Source: Bacteroidales bacterium
Lineage (GTDB): Bacteria; Bacteroidota; Bacteroidia; Bacteroidales; FEN-979
Length of the DNA stretch: 64,000 nucleotides
Assembly: GCA_023229525.1 (NCBI GenBank)
Contig: JALNZC010000011.1
Span: 30,615 to 94,614 of the forward strand
Reading direction: 5' to 3'
A model generated the notes under the pieces. That model was not told where the DNA came from and did not search any database. It saw nothing but the letters and a program-made list of their open reading frames with translations. The position numbers were made by a program, and so were the translations under genes. This document shows, piece after piece, positions 45,150 through 55,379 of this stretch; the first letter of the stretch is position 1, and the number at the start of each line of letters is the position of its first letter.

Positions 45150-45157
45150 TACTTTTG
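45150..45157 (+). promoter_or_regulatory. -7 element of the polysaccharide export operon
   Basis: TACTTTTG (TAnnTTTG) ends 20 bases before the ATG of the Wza-like lipoprotein gene. Confidence 0.65.
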
Positions 45158-45177
45158 CTGCTTCAATAACGCTTTTT

Positions 45178-45975
45178 ATGAAACATCGCCTTTCCGGATT
45201 TGTGAAATATCTAAGTTTTCTCTTTGTTTACGTACTTATTCTGACCTCATGCGTACCTCAGAAAAAGATCAAGTATCTTCAGAAAGAGCAGGTCAAGGAC
45301 ACCACTTCGTTTTATAACAACAAACGTGATATAGACTATAAGATCCAGCCTAAAGACAATCTTTATATCCGGGTTTTCAGTCTTGATGAGAAGGCATTTA
45401 TTTTCTTCAACAAGCAATCGGGAACCAGCTCATATAATGATTATGCCAACGATGCTTCCATTTACCTGAACAGTTACAGCGTTACCGCAGAAGGTTATAT
45501 TGACTTTCCCATTGTGGGTAAAGTTTATGTCAAGGATTTGAATGTCGACCAGGTTAAAACAATGATCCAGCAGCTGATCAACGAGTATCTGAAAGAAACC
45601 AACGTAGTGGTGAAAATTGTAAATTTTCGCGTTACACTGGTCGGGGAAGTCAGTCGCCCGGGAATTTTCACTATTTATAAAGACGATATTAATATTTTTG
45701 AAGCCCTTTCTATGTCGGGTGATATGACAGAATTCGCGAACAGGAATAAGGTTGCCCTGATCCGGCAGACCAAAGGGGGCTCTAAAGTCCATTACCTGGA
45801 CCTGACAAGTGACGATATCCTTAATTCGGATTTCTATTATCTGCAGCCAAACGACATCATATATGTAACGCCACTCGGGTACAAACGATGGGGACTTGGT
45901 TCCACCTTCCCCTGGGCCATTATACTTGCTTCCATTTCGACAACTTTATTGTTGATAAATTATATAACAAAATAA
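45178..45975 (+). CDS. Wza-like polysaccharide export lipoprotein
   Basis: This 265-residue outer-membrane/periplasmic export protein has a lipoprotein signal ending LTSC (Cys25). The poly_export domain (about 55-165, YKIQPKDNLYIRVFSLDEKA and YIDFPIVGKVYVKDLN) is followed by a SLBB domain (VTLVGEVSRPGIFTIYKDDI). A C-terminal membrane helix (about 242-260, WAIILASISTTLLLINY) is common in Bacteroidota Wza homologues. It forms the export channel for capsule or exopolysaccharide with the kinase encoded 7 bp downstream. Confidence 0.92.
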   Translation: MKHRLSGFVKYLSFLFVYVLILTSCVPQKKIKYLQKEQVKDTTSFYNNKRDIDYKIQPKDNLYIRVFSLDEKAFIFFNKQSGTSSYNDYANDASIYLNSYSVTAEGYIDFPIVGKVYVKDLNVDQVKTMIQQLINEYLKETNVVVKIVNFRVTLVGEVSRPGIFTIYKDDINIFEALSMSGDMTEFANRNKVALIRQTKGGSKVHYLDLTSDDILNSDFYYLQPNDIIYVTPLGYKRWGLGSTFPWAIILASISTTLLLINYITK

Positions 45976-45982
45976 TTATCCC

Positions 45983-48465
45983 GTGAACGAGAACATTCAG
46001 GATTTTACCCAGCAACAGCAATCTGTCGATTATAAAGCGTTACTATTCAAATTTTACCGTTATTGGTATCTTTTTGCTGTCACAATATTTATTGCACTCA
46101 TCATTGCTTTTATTTTCAATAAATATACACAACCGGTTTTTGAAGTAAAAACCACTGTCCTGATTAAAGACAAGTCGGAAAATAAGTTGAATCCCCAGGA
46201 CCTTTTGGGTATGGGTCTTTTCAACAACATGCAGAATCTGCAAAACGAGATCGGTGTACTTTCTTCTTATTCGCTAACATACCGTACCGTTACAAAAATC
46301 GGTTTCGAAGTGGCTTATTTCAGTGAAGACAATTTCGTGACGAAGGAACTTTTTAAGGATTGCCCTTTTATCGTGATCATGGATACAACTTATCCCCAAC
46401 CTGTCAATACACAATTTAATGTGAATTTTATTTCCGGGGATAAATTCAGGCTGGAAGCTAAGAATCAATCGGCCGCTTATTTTATTTTTTCCCGTCGTGA
46501 GCTTTTGGAAGGGAAAAAAGAAAACATTTCACTTGATGAGACATTTTCTGTCGGGCAACTTATACAGACAAAAGATTTTAAATTCAAGTTGTTGCTGACA
46601 GATAAGTTTGATCTGAAAAGAGACTTGAACAGATCATTTTCATTTACTTTTAATGATTATGATGATCTTGTCAAACGATTCAAATCATTCAGTATTGAAC
46701 CCATTAACAAAGAAGCTTCTATTGTTGAAATCAAACTCAAGGGTGGCAACATTGATAAACTCACCACTTTTCTTAATGCCTTGACCAAAGAGTATATGGC
46801 AAAAGGGTTGGAACGAAAAAATGTGGTTGCTACCCGCACTATTTCATTTATCGATAATGAACTGCAAGGAATAACCGATTCATTGAATTCATCGGAAAAA
46901 GCGTTGATGGTGTTCCGTACCAATAAAGAGATCATGAACCTTGACGATGAAGCCAAACAGGTTTTTGAAAAGATGATGCAACTTCAGGACGAAAAAGCCG
47001 TGTTGATAGTCAAATCAAAATACCTGTTGAACATGAAGGATTATATTGAAAAAAATCAGAAACTCGATGAACTGATTGTTCCGGCTTCGATGGGTATTGA
47101 TAATACCGTTTTGAATGATTTAACCATGCAACTGACGTCCCTTTACATGAAGCGGACCGAAGCCTCCCAATATTCGAGGGAAAAGAACCCGAGCCTCAGG
47201 GCCATTGATTTACAGATTGCAACCACCAAGAATGCGCTATATGAAAATGTAAAAAGCGCTATCAACTCAAATGAAATAGCGGTGAAAGAAATCAATGACC
47301 GGGTAACCTTGATTAATTCCCGGATCGGGAATCTCCCTGAAACCCAACGGGTTTTATTTGGCATCGAGCGTAAATTCAAACTCACTGACGCCATCTACAC
47401 TTACCTTTTGCAGAAACGTTCTGAAGCTCAGATCACTCAGGCTGCCAATCTTTCTGATAATGAAGTGCTGGATGAAGCAAGAGGAGAAGGTTTATCCCCC
47501 GTTTTTCCGAAAAAGAGCCTGAACTATATTATTTCGCTTATCCTTGGGATTATTCTTCCCATCGTCTATATCCTTGGAAAGGATTACTTCAACGATACGA
47601 TGATGGAACGCGAGGACGTCGAAAAGATCACCAAACTTCCTATCGTCGGACATATTATCCACAACGACAAACCCGGCAAAGCTGTGGTGATCGAATCACC
47701 GAAATCGACTATCGCCGAATCCTTCCGCTCGGTCAGAACCAATATCAATTATCTGTTGAAGGGTAAAGAAAAACAGACCATTATGGTCACCTCCGATATG
47801 GTGAGTGCGGGAAAGACCTTTATTTCCATTAATCTTGCTTCAATCTTTGCACTCTATGGAAAAAAAACCCTGCTGATGGGTTTTGACCTGCGTAAACCCA
47901 AAATTTATCAGGACTTCGGCCTCACCAATACCGAAGGAATCAGCTCGTACCTCATCAACAAGAGCAAACTGGAAGATATCATTCAATTCTCGGGTATCGA
48001 AAATCTTGATATCATCATGGCAGGTCCGGTGCCTCCTAATCCGGCTGAATTAATTGCATCCGATAAATGCGCAGAATTATTCACACACCTGAAAGAAATT
48101 TATGATTTATCATTCTCGACACACCTCCGGTCGGCCTTGTTACAGATGCGTTTTTGTTGGTGAAACATACCGATGCCAATCTTTTCCTTGTCCGGCAGGA
48201 CTTTACCCATAAAAAGATCTTTGCCTCAATAATCCGTGACATGGAGTTACGGAATATTCCGAACCTGGCCATCCTGATCAATGATGTAAAACTTTCGAGA
48301 AACTCTTATGGCTACGGATACGGCTATGGATATGGTTACGGTTATGGATCGGGATACGGGTATGGGTACGGGTATGGGTACGGATACGGGTATGGATATT
48401 ATTCCGATGATAAAGATACGACCAGGAAAAAATCGGTTCTTCAGCGGATATTTGGCAAATCATAG
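45983..48465 (+). pseudogene. Wzc-like tyrosine-protein kinase, interrupted by a one-base frameshift
   Basis: This is the polysaccharide co-polymerase and BY-kinase partner of the Wza-like protein. The frame opening at 45983 encodes a Wzz domain with TM helices (about 31-48 and 507-525), coiled coils, and the kinase with Walker A SDMVSAGKTF and Walker A' FDLRKPK. After LKEIYD it goes out of frame and stops at 48163. The continuation in another frame reads LVKHTDANLFLVRQDFTHKK up to a Tyr-Gly-rich tail ending at 48465. Adding one T to the TTT at 48106-48108 would restore the expected Walker B segment IILDTPPVGLVTDAF. This is either a real frameshift mutation or a base lost in sequencing; the rest is well preserved. 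Confidence 0.88.
48304..48402 (+). repeat. Hexanucleotide-type repeat encoding a Tyr-Gly tail
   Basis: About 15 imperfect copies of TAyGGn encode (Tyr-Gly)n interrupted once by Ser-Gly, at the C-terminus of the BY-kinase. Tyrosine clusters in this position are the autophosphorylation sites of such kinases. The repeat can change length by slippage. Confidence 0.85.
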
Positions 48466-48479
48466 GAGATTTTAGGACA

Positions 48480-49388
48480 ATGAGCAGCTACTATCAGTTA
48501 TCTCACCTGAAGGAACTGGAAGCGGAAGCCATTTATATACTTCGTGAAGTTGCTGCTCAATTTGAAAGACCCGTATTGCTCTTTTCAGGGGGGAAGGATT
48601 CCATTGTTCTGGTACATCTCTCCCGGAAAGCTTTCCATCCTGCAAGTATCCCCTTTCCTCTGTTGCATATCGATACAGGACACAATTTCATTGAGACACT
48701 TAATTTCCGGGATCAGCTTGTGTCACAACTGAATGCCCGACTTATCGTGGGCTCGGTACAGGAATCCATTGACAACGGTCGTGTTGTCGAAGAAAAGGGA
48801 ATCAATGCCAGCCGGAATGTTTTACAAACCGTAACCCTTCTCGATACCATCGAGAAGAATAAATTCGATGCAGCCATTGGCGGAGCCCGGCGCGATGAAG
48901 AAAAGGCCCGGGCCAAAGAACGTTTTTTTTCACACCGGGATGAATTCGGGCAATGGGATCCGAAAAATCAACGACCGGAACTTTGGTACATCTTTAATGG
49001 CAAAAAGCGTATGGGTGAGCATTTCCGGGTATTTCCCATCAGTAATTGGACGGAAATGGACGTATGGCAATACATTCTGGCTGAGCAAATCGATCTTCCC
49101 AGTATCTATTTTACCCATGAACGTGATGTCTTTTACCGCGATGGCGTCTGGCTTGCCGCCGCTCCATTCATGCAAATGAAACCGACGGAAAAAATAGAAC
49201 ACCGGCGGATCCGTTGCCGGACCGTGGGTGATATCAGTTGTACCGGACTCACCCTTTCCATGGCCGACAGTGTGGAAGAAATCATTCAGGAAATAGCAGC
49301 GACCCGGGTAACTGAACGGGGAGGACGATATGACGATAAACGTTCGGAAGCAGCTATGGAAGATCGGAAAAAAGAGGGCTATTTTTAA
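48480..49388 (+). CDS. cysD: Sulfate adenylyltransferase subunit 2
   Basis: This 302-residue PP-loop ATP pyrophosphatase forms adenosine 5'-phosphosulfate from ATP and sulfate with CysN. Visible motifs are the PP-loop LLFSGGKDSIVLVHL, HIDTGHNFIET, IGGARRDEEKARAKERFFS and the C-terminal RTVGDISCTG and ERGGRYDDKRSEAAMEDRKK. Length matches the family. Its stop overlaps the cysN start by one base. It lies 15 bp after the kinase gene, so sulfate activation is in the same transcription unit as polysaccharide export. Confidence 0.96.
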   Translation: MSSYYQLSHLKELEAEAIYILREVAAQFERPVLLFSGGKDSIVLVHLSRKAFHPASIPFPLLHIDTGHNFIETLNFRDQLVSQLNARLIVGSVQESIDNGRVVEEKGINASRNVLQTVTLLDTIEKNKFDAAIGGARRDEEKARAKERFFSHRDEFGQWDPKNQRPELWYIFNGKKRMGEHFRVFPISNWTEMDVWQYILAEQIDLPSIYFTHERDVFYRDGVWLAAAPFMQMKPTEKIEHRRIRCRTVGDISCTGLTLSMADSVEEIIQEIAATRVTERGGRYDDKRSEAAMEDRKKEGYF

Positions 49389-50668
49389 TGGAGAAGATAT
49401 TTTCAAGCAAAGCCTATCTGAACATGGAATTACTGCGATTTACCACCGCCGGGAGTGTTGACGATGGGAAAAGCACGCTGATAGGCAGGCTTTTATACGA
49501 TAGCAAATCGATTTTCGAAGATCAACTTGATGCTGTAAAAAGGGCCAGCATTCAAAAAGGCAGTGAACATCTTAACCTGGCTTTATTCACCGACGGACTC
49601 CGTGCAGAGCGGGAACAGGGTATTACCATCGATGTGGCGTACCGGTATTTTGCTACACCCAACCGTAAATTCATCATCGCCGATACACCCGGCCATATAC
49701 AATATACACGCAATATGGTTACCGGGGCATCGACGGCAAATGCCGCCATAGTGCTCATTGATGCACGAAACGGCGTTATTGAACAAACCCATCGTCATGC
49801 CTATATTGCTTCCCTGCTGGGAATTCCACATATTATTGTTTGTATCAATAAAATGGATCTTATGGATTGGCACCGGGAGGTTTTTGAAAATATTTCCGGG
49901 GATTTCCAGGAATTTGCAAACCGGATCTTTCCGGATAAAGATATTCATTTTATCCCCATCAGTGCACTCCATGGCGATAACGTGGTGAAACCCTCGGAAA
50001 ACATGGAATGGTACAATGCAGGTACACTCTTACAGGTGTTGGAAACTGTTCCCATTGACCAGGATCATGATCTGCGGCATCAGCGTTTCCCGGTACAATA
50101 CGTAATCCGTCCTGAATCTAACGACTTCCATGACTACCGTGGCTATGCCGGCCGGGTTGCGGGTGGCTTTTTTCATCCCGGCGACAAAATTGTAATCATA
50201 CCATCGCAGATTCAGAGCGAAATAATTTCAATAGATACCTTCGTTGGTCCTCTCGCTGAGGCCCATCCCCCCATGTCGGTAACTTTGAGATTGAAAGACG
50301 ATGTTGATATCAGCCGGGGAGATATGATCGCTGACCCGGTTGATCTTCCTGCCGAAAGTTGTGACATTGAGACCATGATATGCTGGATGAACCCAAAACC
50401 ACTCCAGATCAACGGTCGCTACGCCTTAAAACATACCACCCGTGATGTCCGGTGTATCATTAAAGGTGTGGATTATATATTAAACATCACATCGCTGGAT
50501 AAAATAACTAAAGATATCACTGTTAAAATGAATGATATTGCGCGAATCCGGCTTCGTACCACAAAACCGTTGTTCTTCGATCCATATACACAGAACCGGA
50601 TTACAGGAAGCATCATCCTGATTGATGAAGCTACCAATGAAACCGTTGCCGCCGGAATGATTGTCTGA
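49388..50668 (+). CDS. cysN: Sulfate adenylyltransferase subunit 1 (GTPase)
   Basis: This 426-residue EF-Tu-like GTPase drives APS synthesis by CysD. G motifs are AGSVDDGKSTLIGRLL (G1), EQGITIDVAY (G2), DTPGHIQYTRNM (G3) and CINKMD (G4). Two beta-barrel domains follow. It lacks a fused APS kinase (CysC) domain, and no cysC lies next to it in the window. The 50669-50767 gap shows nothing notable. Confidence 0.96.
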   Translation: MEKIFSSKAYLNMELLRFTTAGSVDDGKSTLIGRLLYDSKSIFEDQLDAVKRASIQKGSEHLNLALFTDGLRAEREQGITIDVAYRYFATPNRKFIIADTPGHIQYTRNMVTGASTANAAIVLIDARNGVIEQTHRHAYIASLLGIPHIIVCINKMDLMDWHREVFENISGDFQEFANRIFPDKDIHFIPISALHGDNVVKPSENMEWYNAGTLLQVLETVPIDQDHDLRHQRFPVQYVIRPESNDFHDYRGYAGRVAGGFFHPGDKIVIIPSQIQSEIISIDTFVGPLAEAHPPMSVTLRLKDDVDISRGDMIADPVDLPAESCDIETMICWMNPKPLQINGRYALKHTTRDVRCIIKGVDYILNITSLDKITKDITVKMNDIARIRLRTTKPLFFDPYTQNRITGSIILIDEATNETVAAGMIV

Positions 50669-50767
50669 ACGGGAATTATTTCCACATGAAACACCTGTTT
50701 TTCAATAATAAATCTTAAAAAAATCAGTTTATTAAACACCTTCATTTCATTCTGAAATCTGACATTC

Positions 50768-53101
50768 ATGACACTGTTTCGTTACTTTTTAACCAGCATT
50801 CTCATACTTCCTGGGCTTTCCCCGCTGACGGCCCAGCAAGTCCCTATCGGTCAATGGCGGGACGAACTTCCATATACCCTCTGTAATTCCGTGACCGACG
50901 CAGGCGATAAAATATATGCCTCAACCCCCTATGCTGTTTTTTATATCAATAAAGAGGATTACAGTGCGGTCCGAATTACAAAAATTACCGGGCTGTCAGA
51001 CATCGGGATCAGCCGTATCAATTATAACAAGGAATATAAAACGCTTGTCATTGCCTATACCAATGCCAATATTGATCTGATAAAGGACAATACCATCATC
51101 AATATTTCCGATATAAAACGGAAACCCATTCTGGGGAACAAGACCATAAACGACATTTATTTTATCGGTAAGGACGCCTATTTGTCGTGCGGGTTTGGGA
51201 TCGTGGTTCTCGATATAAATAAAGAAGAAATCCGCGACACCTATTATATTGGACAGCAAGGCAGCCCGGTCAATGTATGGGCGTTGACCACCGACGATAA
51301 TGACAGTATTTTCGCAGCTTCCGAAAAAGGAATTTACAAAGCCTGGACCAAAGATCCCAACCTCACCAATTTTGCTTCCTGGCATAAGGATATGGGCATT
51401 GACACTGCAGCATCCTATAATACCATTGTGACCTTTGCCGGGAAAGTCTTTGTCAATAAGAAAAAGGGGCCGACTTCTTCCGATACGCTTTGTATTTTTT
51501 CAAACGGCAAATGGAGCCACTGGGACCGAGATTCATATAGTTCCGTAATGCACCTTCAGGCTAATGATAAATACCTTATGGTAACATATGATTACTTTAT
51601 TTGCGAGTTTAATCCGACGCTTGAATTGGTTACAACTATCTGGACTTATAACCCGGGAATGCCTTATCCCACCGATGCGCTTGCTGATCAAGCCGGTAAC
51701 CTTTGGATTTCCGATACTTATTCGGGTCTGATCAATTATGATGCTGCAACCAAAGTTCTTAATCACATCAGCCTGAGCGGGCCGTTGACCGCATCTGCAT
51801 TCAGTATGACAAGCCAGGGAGATAACTTGTTGATTGCCCCCGGAGGAAGGGATGCTTCTTATGGCCCCCTATACTATCAGGCACAGATTTATCATTTTGA
51901 CAATACAAACTGGAAAAATATAAGCGGAACCACCAGTCCGCTTATGGGTTCGGCTTATGATATCGTCGCTGTTGCTATAGATCCTTTTGATAATAAACAC
52001 TCATATGCAGGTTCGTTCGGGAAGGGCGTACTGGAATTATATAACGATTCGGCTATCAGGCGATATAGTGAAGGCAACAGTACCTTGCGACATCACACTG
52101 CTTCGGATACCTCCGATGTTCGGGTAGGCGGACTAACTTTTGATTCCGATGGTAACCTCTGGGTAGTGACCGCCCACAACAACAGTTGCCTTTCTATGAA
52201 AAAGGGGAACCAATGGACCGGATTTACAATTCCCATTGCTAATGAAAGCGACCTTGGACAGATTATTGTTAACCGGTTGGGCCAAAAATGGATTCAGATG
52301 CGTTATGGTAATATGAACCCGAATTCTATCCTTGTCTTTACTGATAACGGCACCCCACAAAATCCTTCAGATGATCAGTCAAGGCTATTAAACTCTTCTG
52401 TTGGAAGCGGGGCTATTCCAGGCAACTATGTCTTTGCCATGGCTGAAGATAAAAATGGACAAATTTGGATCGGCACTGAGAAAGGAGTGGCTGTTTTTTA
52501 TTCTCCGGAAAATATGTTTAATGGTCAAAATTTCGATTGTCAACGAATTCTGGTTCAGCAAGGCGCTTATGTTCAATATTTGCTGGAAAACGAAACCGTG
52601 ACTGCAATCGTAGTTGATGGTGCCAATCAAAAATGGATCGGTACAGACCGGGGTGGTGTTTTTTGTTTTTCGGAAGACGGCACCAAACAAAAATATCACT
52701 TTACCGCCGAAAATAGTCCTTTGCTATCAGACCGGATTATATGTATGGCCATGAATAAGGATGGGGATGTATTTTTCGGAACGGATAAAGGTGTCGTTTC
52801 ATTTCGTGGTCCGGCAACTCCGGGAGGCGATACCAACGAAAATGTTTATGCATTCCCGAATCCCGTCAAATCAGATTTTAGCGGATTCATCGCGATCAAA
52901 GGACTTGTCAGTAATGCTCAGGTGAGGATCACTGATGTAAATGGAACCCTTGTCTATTCAACCAGGGCAGAAGGAGGACAAGCCATTTGGGATGGCCGGA
53001 ATTTCAATGGCCGGAAGGCAAATACAGGGGTTTATCTTGTCTATGCTTCCAACGACAGTGGTACGGAAAAAGTTGTCACGAAAATTCTGATCATCAACTG
53101 A
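50768..53101 (+). CDS. porZ: PorZ-like type IX secretion system protein
   Basis: This 777-residue cell-surface protein has a signal peptide (1-22, ending LTAQ) and a start IGQWRDELPYTLCNSV as in PorZ. Propeller repeats of the two-component-regulator type follow (KIYASTPYAVFYINKED, GNLWISDTYSGLINYD, GQIWIGTEKGVAVFY, DGDVFFGTDKGVVSF). The C-terminal ~80 residues form a type IX sorting domain (AFPNPVKSDFSGFIAIKG ... TGVYLVYASNDSG ... KILIIN). PorZ belongs to the surface complex that cleaves sorting signals and attaches cargo to A-LPS. Its presence implies that the organism has the type IX system; recO overlaps its stop by one base. Confidence 0.88.
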   Translation: MTLFRYFLTSILILPGLSPLTAQQVPIGQWRDELPYTLCNSVTDAGDKIYASTPYAVFYINKEDYSAVRITKITGLSDIGISRINYNKEYKTLVIAYTNANIDLIKDNTIINISDIKRKPILGNKTINDIYFIGKDAYLSCGFGIVVLDINKEEIRDTYYIGQQGSPVNVWALTTDDNDSIFAASEKGIYKAWTKDPNLTNFASWHKDMGIDTAASYNTIVTFAGKVFVNKKKGPTSSDTLCIFSNGKWSHWDRDSYSSVMHLQANDKYLMVTYDYFICEFNPTLELVTTIWTYNPGMPYPTDALADQAGNLWISDTYSGLINYDAATKVLNHISLSGPLTASAFSMTSQGDNLLIAPGGRDASYGPLYYQAQIYHFDNTNWKNISGTTSPLMGSAYDIVAVAIDPFDNKHSYAGSFGKGVLELYNDSAIRRYSEGNSTLRHHTASDTSDVRVGGLTFDSDGNLWVVTAHNNSCLSMKKGNQWTGFTIPIANESDLGQIIVNRLGQKWIQMRYGNMNPNSILVFTDNGTPQNPSDDQSRLLNSSVGSGAIPGNYVFAMAEDKNGQIWIGTEKGVAVFYSPENMFNGQNFDCQRILVQQGAYVQYLLENETVTAIVVDGANQKWIGTDRGGVFCFSEDGTKQKYHFTAENSPLLSDRIICMAMNKDGDVFFGTDKGVVSFRGPATPGGDTNENVYAFPNPVKSDFSGFIAIKGLVSNAQVRITDVNGTLVYSTRAEGGQAIWDGRNFNGRKANTGVYLVYASNDSGTEKVVTKILIIN

Positions 53102-53829
53102 TGCTTCATTCGACCAAAGGCATCGTTTTTCATTCCATTAAATATTCCGAAACAAGTGTAATTGTTAAAATTTATACTGAACTTTTCGGTATTCAGTCCT
53201 ATCTGGTTAAAGGAGTACGTAACCCCAGATCAAAAGTCAGACCGGGATTATTTCAACCCCTGACACTACTCGATCTTGTTGTTTATCACAAGGGAAAAAA
53301 GACACTTCAATCACTGAAAGAGATCCGGCTGGAACATCCTTATCATACCATACCTTTTGATATCCGGAAAAGCTCGGTGGTTATTTTTCTGAATGAGCTT
53401 CTTTATCAATCCATCCGGGAAGAAGAATCCAATGTTGAATTGTTTGATTTCATCTGGAAATCATGCATTTCCCTGGATGAAACGGCAGAATCCGTATCTG
53501 AATTCCATCTTCTTTTTGCTCTTCAACTGTGTCGTTATCTGGGAATTTTCCCGAATACCAATTACTCCCCACAATTTTCTGTTTTTAACCTGCGGGAAGG
53601 ACAATTCCAATCTTCCATTCCTGACCATCCTCACTTTCTTGATCCGGAAAACAGCAGGATGTTTTACAATCTTCTTACGACACCTTTCCTGCAGGACGAT
53701 TTACGATTGAATTTGAATTCTGAAAGCCGAAGTCGTCTTTTGGAAATTATTCTATTGTATTACCAGCTTCACCTTCCAGGGTTCAAAGGACTGAAGTCGC
53801 ATCATGTCCTTCACAGCATTTTATCGTAA
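53101..53829 (+). CDS. recO: DNA repair protein RecO
   Basis: This 242-residue recombination mediator loads RecA with RecR/RecF. The N-terminal OB-fold is KGIVFHSIKYSETSVIVKIY with the conserved LVKGVRNPRSKVRPGLFQPL. The helical part follows without the zinc cysteines, as is usual in Bacteroidota. The start is the ATG at 53101 that overlaps the porZ stop; the frame is open upstream but lies inside porZ. Confidence 0.9.
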   Translation: MLHSTKGIVFHSIKYSETSVIVKIYTELFGIQSYLVKGVRNPRSKVRPGLFQPLTLLDLVVYHKGKKTLQSLKEIRLEHPYHTIPFDIRKSSVVIFLNELLYQSIREEESNVELFDFIWKSCISLDETAESVSEFHLLFALQLCRYLGIFPNTNYSPQFSVFNLREGQFQSSIPDHPHFLDPENSRMFYNLLTTPFLQDDLRLNLNSESRSRLLEIILLYYQLHLPGFKGLKSHHVLHSILS

Positions 53830-53834
53830 TTACT

Positions 53835-53842
53835 TATCTTTG
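53835..53842 (+). promoter_or_regulatory. -7 element of lysS
   Basis: TATCTTTG, 16 bases before the lysS ATG, overlaps the spacer after the recO stop. Confidence 0.65.
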
Positions 53843-53858
53843 CCGAAAATATTAGCAG

Positions 53859-55379
53859 ATGACGACAGGATTGACCGAACAGGAGATTATCCGCAGAAAT
53901 TCATTGAGTGAGCTTATCAAACTTGGCATTGATCCCTATCCTCCCGATACTTTTCAGGTGAATGCCAGGGCAACCGATATCAAGACGCAATTCCCGAACG
54001 ACAATACCCTTTTCCAGCAGGTGAGTATCGCCGGCCGGATGATGAGTCGCCGCATCATGGGAGCCGCTTCTTTTTTAGAGTTACAAGATGAAAGCGGCCG
54101 CATTCAACTGTATATTAAACGAGATGATGTTTGTCGCGGAGAGGATAAAATGATGTACAATACGGTTTTTAAAAAACTGCTTGATATTGGCGATATAATT
54201 GGTGTTACAGGCTATGTTTTCATTACCCAGATGGGGGAGATCACCATCCATGTCAAATCCTTGAAATTACTGAGCAAATCCTTAAGGGTACTTCCGATAG
54301 TGAAGGAAAAAGAAGATGCGGTTTTCGATGCTTATACCGACCCGGAACAGCGTTACCGTCAACGGTATGTTGATCTCATTGTAAATCCGGAAATACGCGA
54401 AGTCTTTGTGAAACGAAACCTGCTGATCAACTCTATGCGCGGTTATCTGAATGAAAAAGGCTATCTGGAAGTGGAGACTCCTGTTCTTCAACCACTTTAT
54501 GGCGGTGCTGCTGCGCGGCCGTTCAAAACCCATCACAACACGCTGGATATGACCCTTTACCTGCGGATCGCGAACGAACTCTATTTAAAACGACTGATAG
54601 TTGGGGGATACGATGGTGTGTATGAGTTTTCCAAAGATTTCAGAAATGAAGGCATGGACCGGTTCCATAATCCTGAGTTTACCCAGATGGAACTCTATGT
54701 AGCCTATAAAGATTACGAATGGATGATGGATCTGGTGGAAGAGATGGTCGAGAAAATTGCCCTCGTTCTGCATGGTTCAACACAGGCGAAGGTGGGCGAA
54801 AATCTGATCGACTTTAAACGTCCATGGAAACGATTTACCATGTTTGAGGTGATCAGACATTATACCGGAGTTGATATTGATGGTGTTTCCGAGGAAGCAT
54901 TGGTATCTGTTGCCAGGGAATTGAATGTGCCGATAGATAAAACCATGGCTAAAGGCAAGATCATCGATCAGATTTTTGGTGAAAAATGTGAGCCTTTCCT
55001 CATTCAGCCGACATTTATTACCGATTATCCGGTAGAAATGTCTCCCCTCGCCAAGAAACACCGGAGCAAGCAAGGATTGGTCGAGCGATTCGAAGCCATT
55101 TGCAATGGTAAGGAGTTGTGCAACGCTTTTTCCGAATTGAATGATCCTATTGATCAGCGTGAACGTTTTGAATCTCAACTCGAATTGGGAAAACGCGGGG
55201 ATGATGAATCGATGTTACTCGACGAAGATTTTCTCCGGGCCCTGGAATTCGGGATGCCTCCGACTGCCGGGCTTGGGATTGGCATTGACCGGTTGACCAT
55301 GATCATGACCAATTCTCTATCCATCCAGGATGTTCTTTTCTTTCCGCAGATGCGGCCTGAAAAACGGATTATCGGATAA
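53859..55379 (+). CDS. lysS: Lysyl-tRNA synthetase, class II
   Basis: This 506-residue enzyme charges tRNA-Lys. The anticodon-binding OB domain (about 50-150) has VSIAGRMMSRRIMGAASFLE. The class II core has motif 1 (INSMRGYLNEKGYLEVETPV), motif 2 (FSKDFRNEGMDRFHNPEFTQ) and motif 3 (PPTAGLGIGIDRLTMIMTN). Length is normal. The last 11 bases overlap the end of the convergent deiminase gene. Confidence 0.97.
   Translation: MTTGLTEQEIIRRNSLSELIKLGIDPYPPDTFQVNARATDIKTQFPNDNTLFQQVSIAGRMMSRRIMGAASFLELQDESGRIQLYIKRDDVCRGEDKMMYNTVFKKLLDIGDIIGVTGYVFITQMGEITIHVKSLKLLSKSLRVLPIVKEKEDAVFDAYTDPEQRYRQRYVDLIVNPEIREVFVKRNLLINSMRGYLNEKGYLEVETPVLQPLYGGAAARPFKTHHNTLDMTLYLRIANELYLKRLIVGGYDGVYEFSKDFRNEGMDRFHNPEFTQMELYVAYKDYEWMMDLVEEMVEKIALVLHGSTQAKVGENLIDFKRPWKRFTMFEVIRHYTGVDIDGVSEEALVSVARELNVPIDKTMAKGKIIDQIFGEKCEPFLIQPTFITDYPVEMSPLAKKHRSKQGLVERFEAICNGKELCNAFSELNDPIDQRERFESQLELGKRGDDESMLLDEDFLRALEFGMPPTAGLGIGIDRLTMIMTNSLSIQDVLFFPQMRPEKRIIG

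Noticed and set aside
48304..48402. CRISPR-like or satellite array
   Set aside because: The repeats have no spacers and are in frame as Tyr-Gly codons of the kinase tail.
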